Of a DNA stretch of 64,000 bases, positions 21,960 through 33,837 are shown piece after piece. The DNA is from Prionace glauca (taxonomy: Eukaryota; Chordata; Chondrichthyes; Carcharhiniformes; Carcharhinidae), in assembly GCA_037974335.1 (NCBI GenBank), contig CM075760.1, forward strand, positions 14,998,059-15,062,058. Direction: 5' to 3'. Within the stretch, counting starts at the first letter, position 1. Every line of letters starts with the position of its first letter. A model generated the notes under the pieces. That model saw only the letters and a list, made by a program, of their open reading frames with translations, searched no databases and was not told the origin of the DNA. The position numbers and the translations under genes are program-made.

Positions 21960-22139
21960 TGACAGTGGTTAGATTTGGCTGTTAATCATATCCAGGACTG
22001 AAGTATTTTCATTCTGACAGTTGGTGAAGTGGGAGGGCAGAGGATTTCTTGCTGTTGGACTGGCTGGTCTCTCAATTTTAATTCCAGTGGCTGATTCTGT
22101 TTGAGTGAGGGCACATTCCCACAGAAATAATCCACAAAA

Positions 22140-22390
22140 GCAGATGTCAGATGAGACTGAGATAAGGAAAAAAATTATTAACACAAAGGGTAGTGAACTT
22201 ATGGAATTCTCTACCACCGAAGGCTGTGGAATCCAAGTCACCGAATATATTCAAGGAAGAGATAGGTGCTTTTTATTTTAATGGCTTCAAGCAGTATGGG
22301 GAGAACATGGCATTGAGATAGAGGATCAGCCATGATCGTATTGAATGGCGGAGCAGACTTGAATGGCCTGCACCTAGTTTCTATATTGTA
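22140..22390 (+). mobile_element. LINE 3'-end remnant downstream of ZNF-A
   Basis: CR1-type 3' sequence: a TTATTAACACAAAGGGTAGT / GGAATTCTCTACCACCGAAG block and the GATCGTATTGAATGGCGGAG tail. Degenerate. Confidence 0.55.
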
Positions 22391-22679
22391 GATTAATTTT
22401 ATTCTGGATAGTAAATAGTTTTTTTCCTACCACTGCAGGTCCCTTGTCCTTTATCCCTCCTCATTCAGAGGTTAGCTGCACTCTGAACAGTCTTTCTTCA
22501 CTGATTTCTCAGCTGCTCGCATTGTCTGTCCCATCGAGAGGCCAGTCCACATTCTGATATTATCGACCTGTGCCATCTTGGGCCTTCCTCGTACATGTTT
22601 TCCAGGTGTTTTGTCTCACATTGGTCAATAAAAATGCCTTTCACCAGGATGCTGTGTCACAAGTCTTTGTATTAGCTAA

Positions 22680-22904
22680 AGTTTTGGCAATACTTTGTCT
22701 CTGAAAGAAACCCTGTAACATCCTGAACATCACTGGTCTTTGAATGTGGAAGGAGCAATGTTACATCTATTCTGTCCCTGGGAAGAGATTTCAGATATAA
22801 GTGTGACTGGAAAAGCACCGAGACACACACACGCTAGTGAGAGTGTTCCAGTGAACTGAGTGTGGAAAGAGTTTTAACCAGTTACACAGTCTGAAAATAC
22901 ATCA
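22680..22904 (+). pseudogene. Orphan 5' part of a zinc-finger coding exon
   Basis: DNA matching the leader part of the family's terminal exon: GTGTGACTGGAAAAGCACCG, then a decayed finger-like TGTGGAAAGAGTTTTAACCA and CAGTTACACAGTCTGAAAAT. It stops abruptly at 22904, where a CR1-like LINE begins. The finger array that should follow is not found on the far side of the LINE. Confidence 0.6.
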
Positions 22905-24180
22905 TACTTCAGCATGGATTTGTCAAGGGCAGGTCGTGCCTTACGAGCCTAGTTGAGTTCTTCGATAATGTGACTGAACACATTGACGAAGGAAGTGCCG
23001 TGGATGTAGTGTACATGGACTTCAGCAAGGCTTTTGATAAGGTCCCCCATGCAAGACTTCTTGAGAAGGTGAGAGGGCATGGGATCCAAGGGCCTTTGGC
23101 CTTGTGGATCCAGAACTGGCTTGCCTGCAGAAGGCAGAGAGTGGTTGTGGATGGGTCTTTTTCGGAATGGAGGTCAGTCACCAGTGGGGTGCCCCAGGGA
23201 TCTGTTCTGGGACCCTTGCTGTTTGTCATTTTCATAAATGACCTGGATGAGGAAGTGGAGGGATGGGTTAGCAAGTTCGCTGATGACACGAAGGTCGGCG
23301 GTGTATTGGATGGTCTGGAAGGATGTCAAAAGTTGCAGCAGGACATAGATAGGATGCAGGAATGGGCGGAGAAGTGGCAGATGGACTTCAGCGGATAAAT
23401 GTGTAGTCGTCCATTTCGGCAGAACCAACGGGATGAACGAGTACACTATTAAGGGCAGGGGTCTTAGTAGCGTTGAAGAGCAGAAGGATCTCGGGGTCCG
23501 GGTTCACAGGACTCTTAAATCGGCCTCGCAGGTGGAGGAGGTGGTCAAGAAGGCGTATGGTGTACTGGCCTTCATTAATCGAGGGATTGAGTTTAGGAGT
23601 CGGGAGGTAATGCTGCAACTTTACAGGACCCTCGTCAGGCCTCATTTGGAGTACTGTGCGCAGTTCTGGTCGCCTCACTATAGGAAAGACGTAGAAGCTA
23701 TTGCAAGGGTGCAGAGGAGATTTACAAGGATGTTGCCTGGACTGGGAGGCATGCCTTATGAAGATAGGTTGAGGGAGCTGGGACTCTTTCCCTGGAGAGG
23801 CGAAGGCTGAGAGGCGACCTGATAGAAGTTTATAAAATGTTGAGAGGAATAGATAGGGTGGACTCTCAGAGGCTATTTCCCCGAGTTGAAATGGTCGCTA
23901 CGAGAGGACACAGATTTAAGGTGCGGGGAGGGAAGTACAGAGGTGATGTTAGGGGTAAGTTTTTCACTCAGAGGGTGGTGAGTGAATGGAATCGGCTGCC
24001 GTCGTCGGTGGTGGAGGCGAACTCGCTGGGGTCTTTTAAAAGACTTCTGGATGAGTATATGGGGTTTAATGGGATTGGGGGTTATAGATAGTTCTATAGA
24101 TTGGTGGGGTTGATGCGATCGGCGCAACTCGAGGGCCGAAGGGCCTGTTTGTGCTGTAATGTTCTATGTTCTTATAGGGT
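22905..24180 (+). mobile_element. CR1-like LINE, RT domain to 3' end
   Basis: The longest RT coverage on the plus strand: HGFVKGRSCLTSLVEFF-like start, YMDFSKAFDKVPHARLLEKV (RT motif A), VTSGVPQGSVLGPLLFVIFI, SKFADDTKVGG (RT motif C). Frame breaks follow, then RPHLEYCAQFWSPHYRKDVE and the C-terminus to 24091. The tail is GGGCCGAAGGGCCTGTTTGT plus ATGTTCTATGTTC. It is broken at about two points and 5'-truncated. Insertion replaced the body of a zinc-finger exon. Confidence 0.83.
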
Positions 24181-24439
24181 AAGTAAATGGGAATGTGGGA
24201 AAGATAAAATATAATTTAGGGAAAAAGGGGAAAAATGTCCGCATTGTTGGAAAGAATAGAAAATCAGCATTTTATTTAAATAGAGAGGCTGCAGAATTCC
24301 ACAGTTGTCCCCCTGATGAGGGATATATTCAGCATGATCACTGTGACTGTGTCCTGTCAATGTACAGCTGCATTGTAAGGCCAGCATCATCTCTGAAGGA
24401 GCTGCCAGTTCATCCCTTTTCCTCAGAGCCTTCAGAGTT

Positions 24440-25130
24440 TTAGAATGATTATAGCAAATAAAGAGGTCATTCAGCCCATCTGTTCACACCCAAACCAGCT
24501 TTCTGAGAGAGTGACACAGCCAGTCCCATTCCCCAGCCTCTCCCTCAGTCACTCCCCAACCACTCCCTCAGTCACTCCCCGACCTCTCCCTCAGTCACTG
24601 CACGGCCTTTCTCTCATAACCCTGAACATTTTTTCTCTTCAGATAATTATCCAGTTGTGTTTTGAAATCTTGTTTGAAGCTCCACCTCACACTGGGTCAG
24701 TGCATACCAGGTTCTAACCAGTCACTCTGTAAATGGGATTTCCTCAGGTCACCATTTCACAAATTATTTCACAAATTGCTTTTATTCTGTGTCCTTTGCT
24801 TCTTGACCCTTTTGCCAATCAGAATAGTTTCTTCTTATCTACTCTGTCCAAATCCCTCTTGATTTTGAATATTTCTATCGAATCTCCTCTTCTGTATAGA
24901 GATCAGCCCCAGCTTTGCCAGTTTACCCTCATAACAGAAGTTTCTCATCCCTGGAACCAGTCCCATTAATTTTTTTCTGCATCCTCTACAATGTCTTCAC
25001 CTCCTTCCTATAGCGATCTATCCAGAGTTGGCCACAATGCTCTAGTTGAGGCCGAATCAATGTTTTATTCTGGTTCATCACAACTTCCTTGTTATTTGGG
25101 TATTTGGACATCAGCCTTTCTCCTGTCAAT
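24440..25130 (-). mobile_element. Old LINE remnant with a small internal tandem repeat
   Basis: Reversed CR1-type sequence (tail GAGGTCATTCAGCCCATCTG, later TTTTTTTCTGCATCCTCTAC and GAGTTGGCCACAATGCTCTA). At 24536-24601 an approximately 23-bp unit containing CTCCCTCAGTCACTCCCC occurs three times. Confidence 0.5.
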
Positions 25131-25855
25131 ATACAGCTGCCTTATGGGCTGTGGTGACACATTTGAAAGAGTCACCCATCATCGCCACTCCCCTCTCCCC
25201 TCTCCCCAGAGCCCTGCTAACTTTATCTTCAACTGTAGATCCAATTCACTTTGGCAAGATGTATCTGAATCTGCTTCCATCCTCTTTCAGGCAGAACATT
25301 CCAGAACAGAATTACTTGAGAAATGAATGCCCATAGTGGATTTTTCCCAGTTATTTGATGCGACATATTTAATTGTTGATCATCTGTTAAAGACATTTCC
25401 AGAGCAGATTTAAGGGAAAATGTTCATATCGTAGAGATGAACCACACGAAATGTTGTTTGTTTGAAAAGAAGCTGATTTATTTGATGTATTAAAATATTA
25501 ACTCCTGTAATGTGGCTGGAGTTTATCAGCAATAAAAAAAAGTCAGAATGAATATGATTCAATCCTAAATATGATCAACAGCAGCAACAAAAGCAGAATC
25601 CAACTTCTCTAGAGACTCTGTCTGAGAGTCAGTGCAGACTTGATGGGCTGAATGCCTCCTCCTGTACTGTAGGGGTTCTATGAAAAGTAAACTCAAGACT
25701 AAAATAAATAAAGATTTTTCAGCCAGTCACTAATCAGCCTTTTCCATTTTCCTGAAGTCACCTTATAATTATTTATCTCCTAGATTTGATCAATTAAACA
25801 TTGATTGCACTCTGATAAATTATCAGTTTGATACAAATTAATGAATCATGTCTTA
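25131..25855. other. Repeat-derived and unassigned DNA
   Basis: It holds a short SINE/LINE tail (about 25605-25685, GTGCAGACTTGATGGGCTGA). Otherwise nothing recognised. Confidence 0.35.
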
Positions 25856-25859
25856 CTTT

Positions 25860-26300
25860 ATAGTTAGATGATGCAGTGACCGGGACTGTGCTCAGTACTC
25901 AGCTATGTTCAAACTCATCTTTTATCAAGTCCTAACATAATCTCCCTGCTCTTTCATTCCAGGCCTCAGACAGGGAAGTGTCCCAAATGCCTTCTTGACC
26001 ATCTGATCTCATATGCAACCATTTTCAGGAATCAGTGGATATGCATTCCAAAGTTCCTCTATAAAATTCTCAACATCATCCCATGTATTGTTCATTCCCT
26101 TGTCTTGTTTACTCTCCCAAGTTCAATCTCTCTCATTGATCCAGATTGAATTCTACTTGCTAATTTTGTGTCGACTAACCCCACCCCCCCAGTCCATTAG
26201 TATCTTCCTGCTGTCCACAATTATTCCTCATTGTCAACCATGTCAGCAATTTTTGTATCATACAAACTTAGTAATCATTTTCCATACAGTTAAGTCTAAA
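25860..26300 (-). mobile_element. Old LINE remnant
   Basis: Reversed LINE body; TTTTGTATCATACAAACTTA matches the equivalent part of the better LINE at about 27.8 kb. Strongly decayed. Confidence 0.45.
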
Positions 26301-26362
26301 TTATTGACACATAAGAGAAAACTGTGGAACATCACTGGAAACAGGCATGTCGGCATCATTCA

Positions 26363-27150
<788 letters not shown>

Positions 27151-28157
27151 GTTCACAGATTCACCACTCTCTGGCTGAAAAAATTCCTCTTCATCTTTGT
27201 TTTAAAGGATCATCTCTTTATTCTGAGATGGTGCCCTTTGGTTCTAGTTTTTCCTACGAATGAAACATCCTTTCTGCATCCACTCTATCCAGGCCTCGCA
27301 GTACCTGTTAGTTTCAGTAAGACCTCCCCTCATCCTTCTCAACTCTAGCTCATACAACAAGCTCTTCATTCCAGGGATCATTCTTGTGAACCTCCTCTGG
27401 ACCCTTTCCAAGACCAGCACATCCTTCCTTAGATATGGGGACCAAAACTGCTCACAATACTCCAAATGGGGTCTGACCAGAGCTTTATACAGCCTCAGAA
27501 GTACATCCCTGCTCTTGAATTCTAACCCTCTCAACATGAATGCTAACATTGCATTTACCTTCCTAACTGCCGACTGAAACTGCATGCTAACCGAAAGAGA
27601 ATCTTGAACAAAACTCCCAAATCCCTTTGTGCTTCTGATTTCCTAAGCATTTCCCTGTTTAGAAAAGTCTCCATTCATCCTTCCAAAGTGAATAACCTCA
27701 CACTTTTCCACATTGTAATCCATCAGCCACTTCTTTGCCCACTCTCGCAACTCGTCCAAGTTGTTCCGCCATCCCCTGCTTCCTCAATACTACCTATCCC
27801 TCTACATATCTTTGTATCATTTGCAAACTTAGTCACAGTGATTTCAAATTGTTATATTGTGAAAAAATGTGGTCCCAGCATCAACCTGAGGCACACCACT
27901 AGTCACCGGCTGCCATACTGAAAAAGACCCCTTTATCCTCACTCTCTGCTTCTGCCAGTCAACCAATCCTTTATCCATGCCAGGATCTTACACTTAACAC
28001 CATGGACTCTAAATTTATTTAACAGTCTCCTTTGCAGCACCTTGTCAAAGGCTTTCTGGAAATCTAAGTAAATAACATCCACTCGTTCTCCTTTATCGAA
28101 CTTCCTTGTTACCTCCTCAAAGAACTCAGAACAGATCTGTCAGACATGACTCCCCCT
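27151..28157 (-). mobile_element. CR1-like LINE A, distal piece (interrupted)
   Basis: The minus strand encodes AVRKVNAMLAFMLRGLEFKS, RPHLEYCEQFWSPYLRKDVL and RRFTRMIPGMKSLLYE, continuing through RT sequence to about 28157. The element resumes at 28798, so a second LINE sits inside it. Confidence 0.75.
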
Positions 28158-28797
28158 TGCTGCGGCTGTATAGGGCATTGGTGAGGCCGCAGCTGGAGTA
28201 CTGTGTGCAGTTTTGGGCGCTGTACTTACGCAAGGATATCTTGGCCTTGGAGGGAGTGCAGAGGAGGTTTACTAGGCTGAATAAACTAGGCTTGTGCTCA
28301 TTAGAGTTTAGAAGAATGAGGGGAGATCTCATTGAGACGTATAAGATAATGAAGAGGCTGAATAAACTAGGCTTGTGCTCATTAGAGTTTAGAAGAATGA
28401 GGGGAGATCTCATTGAGACGTATAAGATAATGAATGGGATGGATAGGATAGAGGTGGAGAGGCTCTTCCCGCTCAGAAAGGATAGTAGGTCTAGGGGGCA
28501 CAGCCTCAAGATAAAGGGGGGGGCGCGGTTTAGAACGGAGTTGAGGAGGAATTTCTTCACTCAAAGGGTGGTGAATCTCTGGAGTTCTCTGCCCGTTGAA
28601 GTGGTGGAGGCTGCCTCGCTAGATATTTTTAAGACGCGGGTTGATGGGTTTTTGATAAGAGAGGGGATTAAGGGTTATGGGGAGAGGGCGGGAATGTGGA
28701 ACTGAGACACGACAGATCAACCATGATCTTATTGAATGGCGGGGCAGGCTCGAGGGGCTAGATGGCCTACTCCTGCTCCTATTTCTTATGTTCTTAT
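28158..28797 (+). mobile_element. CR1-like LINE B, nested in LINE A
   Basis: A plus-strand 3' end: LLRLYRALVRPQLEYCVQFW, RMRGDLIETYKIMNGMDRIE, FFTQRVVNLWSSLPVEVVEA, tail CTCCTATTTCTTATGTTCTT. An 81-bp direct duplication (28274-28354 and 28355-28435) repeats the block LNKLGLCSLEFRRMRGDLIE in frame. The flanks join cleanly (..CCCTT / GACGAAGCCGTG..) when compared with the uninterrupted LINE at 41.6-43.1 kb. Confidence 0.8.
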
Positions 28798-29008
28798 TGA
28801 CGAAGCCGTGCTCACTCAGTCCTATCTTATCAGGCACTTCCAAGTGCTCCATGATCTCATCATTAATAATTGACTCTAAAATCTTGTCAATGACCGAAGT
28901 TAGGCTAACCATCCTATAATTTTCCATCTGCTGCCTCACTCCCTTCCTAAACAGCAGTGTCACATTAGCTACTTTCCAGTCCTCTGGGATCCCCCCTGTC
29001 TCCACATG
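28798..29008 (-). mobile_element. CR1-like LINE A, proximal piece
   Basis: It continues the 27.15-28.16 kb element: GGIPEDWKVANVTLLFRKG, NYRMVSLTSVIDKILES and EHGFVN, the N-terminal part of the RT domain. Confidence 0.78.
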
Positions 29009-29019
29009 ATTAACAAGTG

Positions 29020-29650
29020 TTCTTTATTGCAAGGGGAACAGGATGTGAAAACAGGGATGTTATACTGCCAGTTGTAGAGGGTGTTGGCAAGGCCACATCT
29101 GGAATACTGTACAGTTTTGATGTCCTTACTTATGATAGGATATAGTTATATTAGAAACATAGTTAGGAGATAGTTCAATCGACTGATTTCTGGGATGAGG
29201 GAGTGTGTCAGAGGAAATATGAGACAGATTGGGCTTGTATCTATTGAAGTTCAGAAGAATGAGTCAATCTTATTGAAATGTTTAAGATCGTGAGGGGACT
29301 TGACAGTGTATATGCTCAGGAGGTGTCTTCCCCTTCATAAGAGACAAGGACTTGGGGCGTTAGGCTAAAAACACTGGGTCCAGAATTTAAGATAGAGAGG
29401 AGGAGAAATGTTTCCTCTGAGAGTCATTACTCTGTGGAATCCTCTTCCCTGGAGAGCAGTGAAGGCACAGTTACTGAATATTTTGAAAGGTTGAGTTAAA
29501 TAGATGCTTGATTGACAAGGGAATCAAGAGTTTTAGGGGTTAAAGAGGAAAGTGGGGTTGAGGCTGCAATCAGATCAATAATGATGTTACAGAATTGTGC
29601 AATATATTTGATGGGCTGAATGGCCTGCTCCAAATTCCTCTGTTCATATT
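29020..29650 (+). mobile_element. Old LINE remnant
   Basis: Decayed CR1-type 3' half: GGCCACATCTGGAATACTGT, ATTGAAGTTCAGAAGAATGA and the TTTGATGGGCTGAATGGCCT tail. Confidence 0.6.
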
Positions 29651-30234
29651 TGTGTACGTTCTTCGGTAGTTTACAGGGAATACAGTTGACGGTGCAGGAG
29701 ATGGTCTCATGGATAAGATGAGATCTGAGAGGGCAACAGCGGAGATAGGAAAGAAACTAGAGAAAGATGTTCCATATGTCTGATCTGGATTTATCTTGAG
29801 TCAGATGTGGGTTCAGGTCTCAGACAAGGGGGAGTTTTAAACAGAATCTGTCTTGGTGAGTTGGTGGAAGGAAGGAAAGCAGTAGAGGCAGCTGAAGGGA
29901 TTTTCTTAATCTTAGTGATGAAAAAGCTCCATGTGCTCCTCACACTTGTTGGAGGTGAGGATGGAGGAGACAGGGAGAAGGAAAGCCATTCAAAAGGAAC
30001 TTACATGCATTTGGGATTTTAAAATGATTCATTAGAGATAAATCCAGCTCAGACAGATGGAACATGTTTTGCTCTCTGTGTTCTCCCACATCTATAAATC
30101 CCCATCCCACAGCCTTTCCCTCCTTCCTGGGCTGAAATCTAAACCGATCTCACCATTTCTTTCCTACACTCTGTTTTCTCCCTCCCTCTCTTCTGTCTGG
30201 GTTCAGTTCTCCAGGCTCCTGTTTGCAGACTGAC
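29651..30234. other. 3' flank of ZNF-B with one copy of a duplicated block
   Basis: No gene. About 30110-30245 is repeated at about 31318-31450 on the other side of ZNF-B (TTCTGTCTGGGTTCAGTTCT-type sequence). Confidence 0.45.
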
Positions 30235-30402
30235 AACAAGATCAATAGCTGTTAAATGGACTAGTTTTATATTCCAGAATTAGTAACTGAATTGAAATTC
30301 TGCCACTTTTGATTGTGAGATTTGAACCCATGGCACCAGAGAATTAGCCTGGGCCTTCGGATTATTGTTCCAGTGGCATTACCACAATGCCACCATGTAT
30401 AT
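30235..30402 (-). mobile_element. tRNA-derived SINE
   Basis: The minus strand has a tRNA-like head (GGTAATGCCACTGGAACAAT, B-box-like GGGTTCAAATC), then GTGGCAGAATTTCAATTCAG body sequence. Related to the copy at 62.78 kb. Confidence 0.6.
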
Positions 30403-30533
30403 CTCTAGGTATGTGTATATGATTTACATCTATGTCTCATGTACATGAGATTTTTATTATATATAAATAAACAAACTCAAATGATCAGAATGAGCATGGT
30501 TCAGTGTGATTAACAGCAGCATTACTTCTGCAG

Positions 30534-31151
30534 TCACTTGTGAACTCGTCCATGTGTCAGCAGGTTGGCTAACTGAATGAACCTCTTCCCCCACACAGAG
30601 CAACTGAATGGCCTCTCACCAGTGTGAACTCGCTGGTGTGTCATCAAGGCAGCCGACTGAGCAAATCTCTTCTCACACACAGAACAAGTGAATGGCCTTT
30701 CACCAGTGTGAACTCGCCGGTGTATCAACAGTTGAGATGATTGAGTGAATCCATTCCCACACAGGGAGCAGGTGAATGGTCTCTCCCCAGTGTGACCTCG
30801 CTGGTGGACAGTGAGGGCAAACAATTGCCTGAACTTCTTTCCACAGAATGTGCAGCTGAATGGCTTCTCTTGTGTGTGAATTTGCTGGTGTGACTGGAGG
30901 ATGAATAACGCAGTGAATTCCCTCCCACACACGGAGCACGAGAATGGCCTCTCACCAGTGTGACTGCGTTGATGAGTTTCCAGCTCCGATGGGTAATTGA
31001 ATTTCTTCTCACATTCCCCACATTTCCATGGTTTCCCCATGCTGTGACTGCGTTTGTGTCTGGACAGGCCGGATGAATGGCTAAAGCCTCGTCCACAAAC
31101 AGAACAATTGTACGGTTTCTCACTTGTGTGAGTGATGCTATTTGGCTCCAT
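30534..31151 (-). CDS. ZNF-B: C2H2 zinc-finger protein, 7 fingers
   Basis: About 205 residues from the ATG at 31151 (an open frame runs to 31193 but only with a TTG). It is a probable nuclear DNA-binding protein. Finger 1 (YNCSVCGRGFSHSSGLSRHK) precedes the family-typical KPWKC finger, so this gene keeps in frame an extra N-terminal finger that its relatives have lost. Linkers include SMGKP, TGERP and TQEKP. The last finger reads CSVWGKRF, where the second zinc-binding Cys is Trp, so it should not fold normally. No effector domain is present. An acceptor (TTCCATTTCACAG, exon from 31252) lies upstream. It is head-to-head with ZNF-C, starts about 940 bp apart. Probably functional; the last finger is degenerate. 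Confidence 0.82.
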   Translation of the reverse strand: MEPNSITHTSEKPYNCSVCGRGFSHSSGLSRHKRSHSMGKPWKCGECEKKFNYPSELETHQRSHTGERPFSCSVCGREFTALFILQSHQQIHTQEKPFSCTFCGKKFRQLFALTVHQRGHTGERPFTCSLCGNGFTQSSQLLIHRRVHTGERPFTCSVCEKRFAQSAALMTHQRVHTGERPFSCSVWGKRFIQLANLLTHGRVHK

Positions 31152-31317
31152 GTTCAAATTCTGATGACAGTCAGGTGAGAATAAATCAAGCAATCTGTCA
31201 TTTCATGAAATTAGGTTTAAAATTTCTGACTGCAAATCTCTCCATCGAATCCCTGTGAAATGGAACAGGAAATAAGTGTGAAAGAACTGTAAAAACTGTA
31301 AATCCCTGTCAAACACT

Positions 31318-31450
31318 TACCCCCCACCGCTCCTTGGGTTGAAATCCAAATCCATCTCACCATTTCTTTCCTCCACTCCCAGTTTTCTCCTCCCTCTCCT
31401 CAGTCTGGGTTCAGTTCTCCAGCTCCTGTCTGCAGACTGGCAATGAAACC
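31318..31450. repeat. Direct repeat flanking ZNF-B
   Basis: About 130 bp of non-coding sequence also present at about 30110-30245 in the same orientation (CTCACCATTTCTTTCCTCCA / TGGGTTCAGTTCTCCAG). The two copies bracket ZNF-B. Confidence 0.6.
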
Positions 31451-31964
31451 AATGGGTCTTATTGGGGTATTGGGGCCTCCAGCGGATGTTTGTGAATCCT
31501 CACCACCCACCTCCTAGGGTTTCCTTCCTTCCCAGAGATCAGAGTCCTCATTGATTTGAGGCCAAAGTGTATCCTTTTGTATCATATATAAAGGATTAAA
31601 CTGAATGGTTTATTTGTGTCTTGTATATTCAAAGTAATTCAATGTAAACTCCTTTTCCAGAATATCTGCAGACGGGCGATTCAAACCAAACGTCTTGAGA
31701 TCTGACACTGTCACACAATTCTTCAGAATCTGAATATCAAAGGCCTATGAATGTGGAAGGAGAAATGTTTGCCTATTTTGTCTTTGGGAAATTATTCAAC
31801 ATCATTGTGACTGGAAAAGCCCCGAGACACAGACATCTGTTATTTTTCCACAGCTGGAACAGAACTTTAACCAGTTACACAGTGTGAAAAAAAACACATT
31901 TACATCAGCTAGACACCGTACTCGTGTTCTTTGTGTGAACCTGGTTTCAACTGAGTACCATGTG

Positions 31965-32075
31965 AATAAGGAGCAGCAATAGGCCATTCAGCCCCACAGG
32001 CCAGTTCCACCATTTAATAACATCATGGCTGATCTGATAGTGAGCTCAGATCTGCATTCCGCCTACGCCCGATAG
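31965..32075 (-). mobile_element. LINE tail inserted just before the ZNF-C start codon
   Basis: A reversed CR1-type 3' tail (GCAGCAATAGGCCATTCAGC, ATCATGGCTGATCTGATAGT) ends about 13 bp before the ATG. It displaced the 5' leader that the paralogues have here. Confidence 0.6.
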
Positions 32076-32088
32076 CCTGTCAATAATC

Positions 32089-33237
32089 ATGGAGAAACCA
32101 TGGAAATGTGCAGACTGTGGGACGGGATTCAATTACCCATCTGAATTGGAAACCCATCGACGTATTCACACTGGGGAGAGACCATTCACCTGCTCTGTGT
32201 GTGGGAAGGGATTCACTCAGGCATCCAGCCTGTACACACACCAGCATGTCCATACTGGTGAGAGGCCATTCACCTGTCTTCAGTGTGGGAAGGGATTTAA
32301 TGCCTTATCAAACCTCCGGAATCACCACCAGGTTCACTCTGATCAGAGACCATTTAAATGTTCTGATTGTGAGAAGAGCTTTAAAAGCAGAAAGGATTTA
32401 TTGATTCACCAACGCACTCACACTGGGGAGAGGCCGTTCATCTGCAACATGTGTGGTAAGGGATTCACTCAGTCGTCCCACCTCCTGACACACCAAAGTG
32501 TTCACACTGATCAGAGACCATTTAAATGTTCTGACTGTGAGAAGAACTTTAAAAGCAGAAAGGATTTATTGATTCACCAACGCACTCACACTGGAGAGAG
32601 GCCGTTCATCTGCCCCGTGTGTGGGAAGGGATTCACTTGTTCATCGCAGCTCCTGAAACACCGATTTGTTCACACTGATCAGAGACCTATCAATTGTTCT
32701 GAATGTGAGAAAACATTTAAAAGCAAAAAGGATCTTCTGAAACACCAGCACACTCACACTGGGGAGAGGCCATTCACCTGCTCTCTCTGTGGGAAGGGAT
32801 TCACTCGATTAGCCCACCTTCTGAGACACCGTCGAGTTCACACTGGGGAGAGGCCATTCACCTGCCCTGTGTGTTGTCAGGAATTCATTGACACATCCGA
32901 CCTTCTGATACACCGGCGAATTCACACTGGAGAGAGACCTTACACTTGCCTCCTGTGCAGCAAGAGATTCACTCAGTCATCGCACCTGACTACACACCAA
33001 CTTGTTCACACTGATCAGAGACCCTTTGAATGTTCTGATTGTGAGAAGAGATTTAAAAGTAAACAGAATCTGCTGAAACACCAGCGAGTTCACACTGGGG
33101 AAAGGCCGTTCAACTGTTCCATGTGTGGGAAGGGATTCTCTCAGTCAAGCAACCTGCTGAAACATCAGCAAGTTCACAGGCGACAGCAGGGGTTGGATTC
33201 TGCTGTTATTGCTGCTGTTAATCAGATCCAGGACTGA
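32089..33237 (+). CDS. ZNF-C: C2H2 zinc-finger protein, 13 fingers
   Basis: A 382-residue protein with 13 tandem C2H2 fingers and a short C-terminal tail (HRRQQGLDSAVIAAVNQIQD). It is probably a DNA-binding nuclear factor with a long target site. Linkers alternate between TGERP and the unusual T/SDQRP. The DQRP linker always precedes a CSDCEK/CSECEK finger with FKSxxxLL, so much of the array is a repeated two-finger module. Fingers 4 and 6 have the same helix (SRKDLLI). There is no KRAB or other domain. The ATG sits in MEKPWKC, the family start. The exon acceptor TAAACTCCTTTTCCAG ends at 31660, and a LINE tail lies between it and the start codon. The frame is intact. Confidence 0.9.
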   Translation: MEKPWKCADCGTGFNYPSELETHRRIHTGERPFTCSVCGKGFTQASSLYTHQHVHTGERPFTCLQCGKGFNALSNLRNHHQVHSDQRPFKCSDCEKSFKSRKDLLIHQRTHTGERPFICNMCGKGFTQSSHLLTHQSVHTDQRPFKCSDCEKNFKSRKDLLIHQRTHTGERPFICPVCGKGFTCSSQLLKHRFVHTDQRPINCSECEKTFKSKKDLLKHQHTHTGERPFTCSLCGKGFTRLAHLLRHRRVHTGERPFTCPVCCQEFIDTSDLLIHRRIHTGERPYTCLLCSKRFTQSSHLTTHQLVHTDQRPFECSDCEKRFKSKQNLLKHQRVHTGERPFNCSMCGKGFSQSSNLLKHQQVHRRQQGLDSAVIAAVNQIQD

Positions 33238-33239
33238 AT

Positions 33240-33837
33240 AGTGTCTGGTTACCAATGAGGTTCCACAGTTTTGTGGTATATATCAATAACTTAGACTTGA
33301 GTGAGTGTCTTCAGTAATTAGCCAGCAACAAATCATTACAGAGCCCTGGCTTTTAACCCCTGAGTGGCCAGCACCCTGTGTCAGAGTCAAGCTTCTCCTC
33401 GGTTAATAATTAGCTCAAGCTGCTGCTTGGGTTAATCCAATTTATTCTTCAGCACATTGGCCACCCAGCCTCAGTACATCAGAGAAGAATACAAGAGAGC
33501 TAAAATCTCTTGATTTTGAAGTATTTTGCTATCCACTGGATCAAACTAAAGATTATAATGTACCATTCCTCGGGACCTTTATCAGAGATCCTTCATTATT
33601 AGAACAGTTTGTCTGAAATTATTGTTTCTCACACAAACAGAGAGACATATAATAATTCAACTTGACAAGTTTTGAATGAAAATCCAGTCTTTCCAATATG
33701 ATTATTGATTCATTATTTATAACTTAATCAAGGTTCATCAATTGTACAATAATCTGTTTCATGACTGGTTACTCCCTTCATAGTTTAATTCATATATGTG
33801 GTTAATAAAGAAAACAAAATGAGCTATTTCATCACGT
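33240..33837. other. 3' flank of ZNF-C
   Basis: No gene or clear repeat beyond the conserved family 3' flank directly after the stop. Confidence 0.35.
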
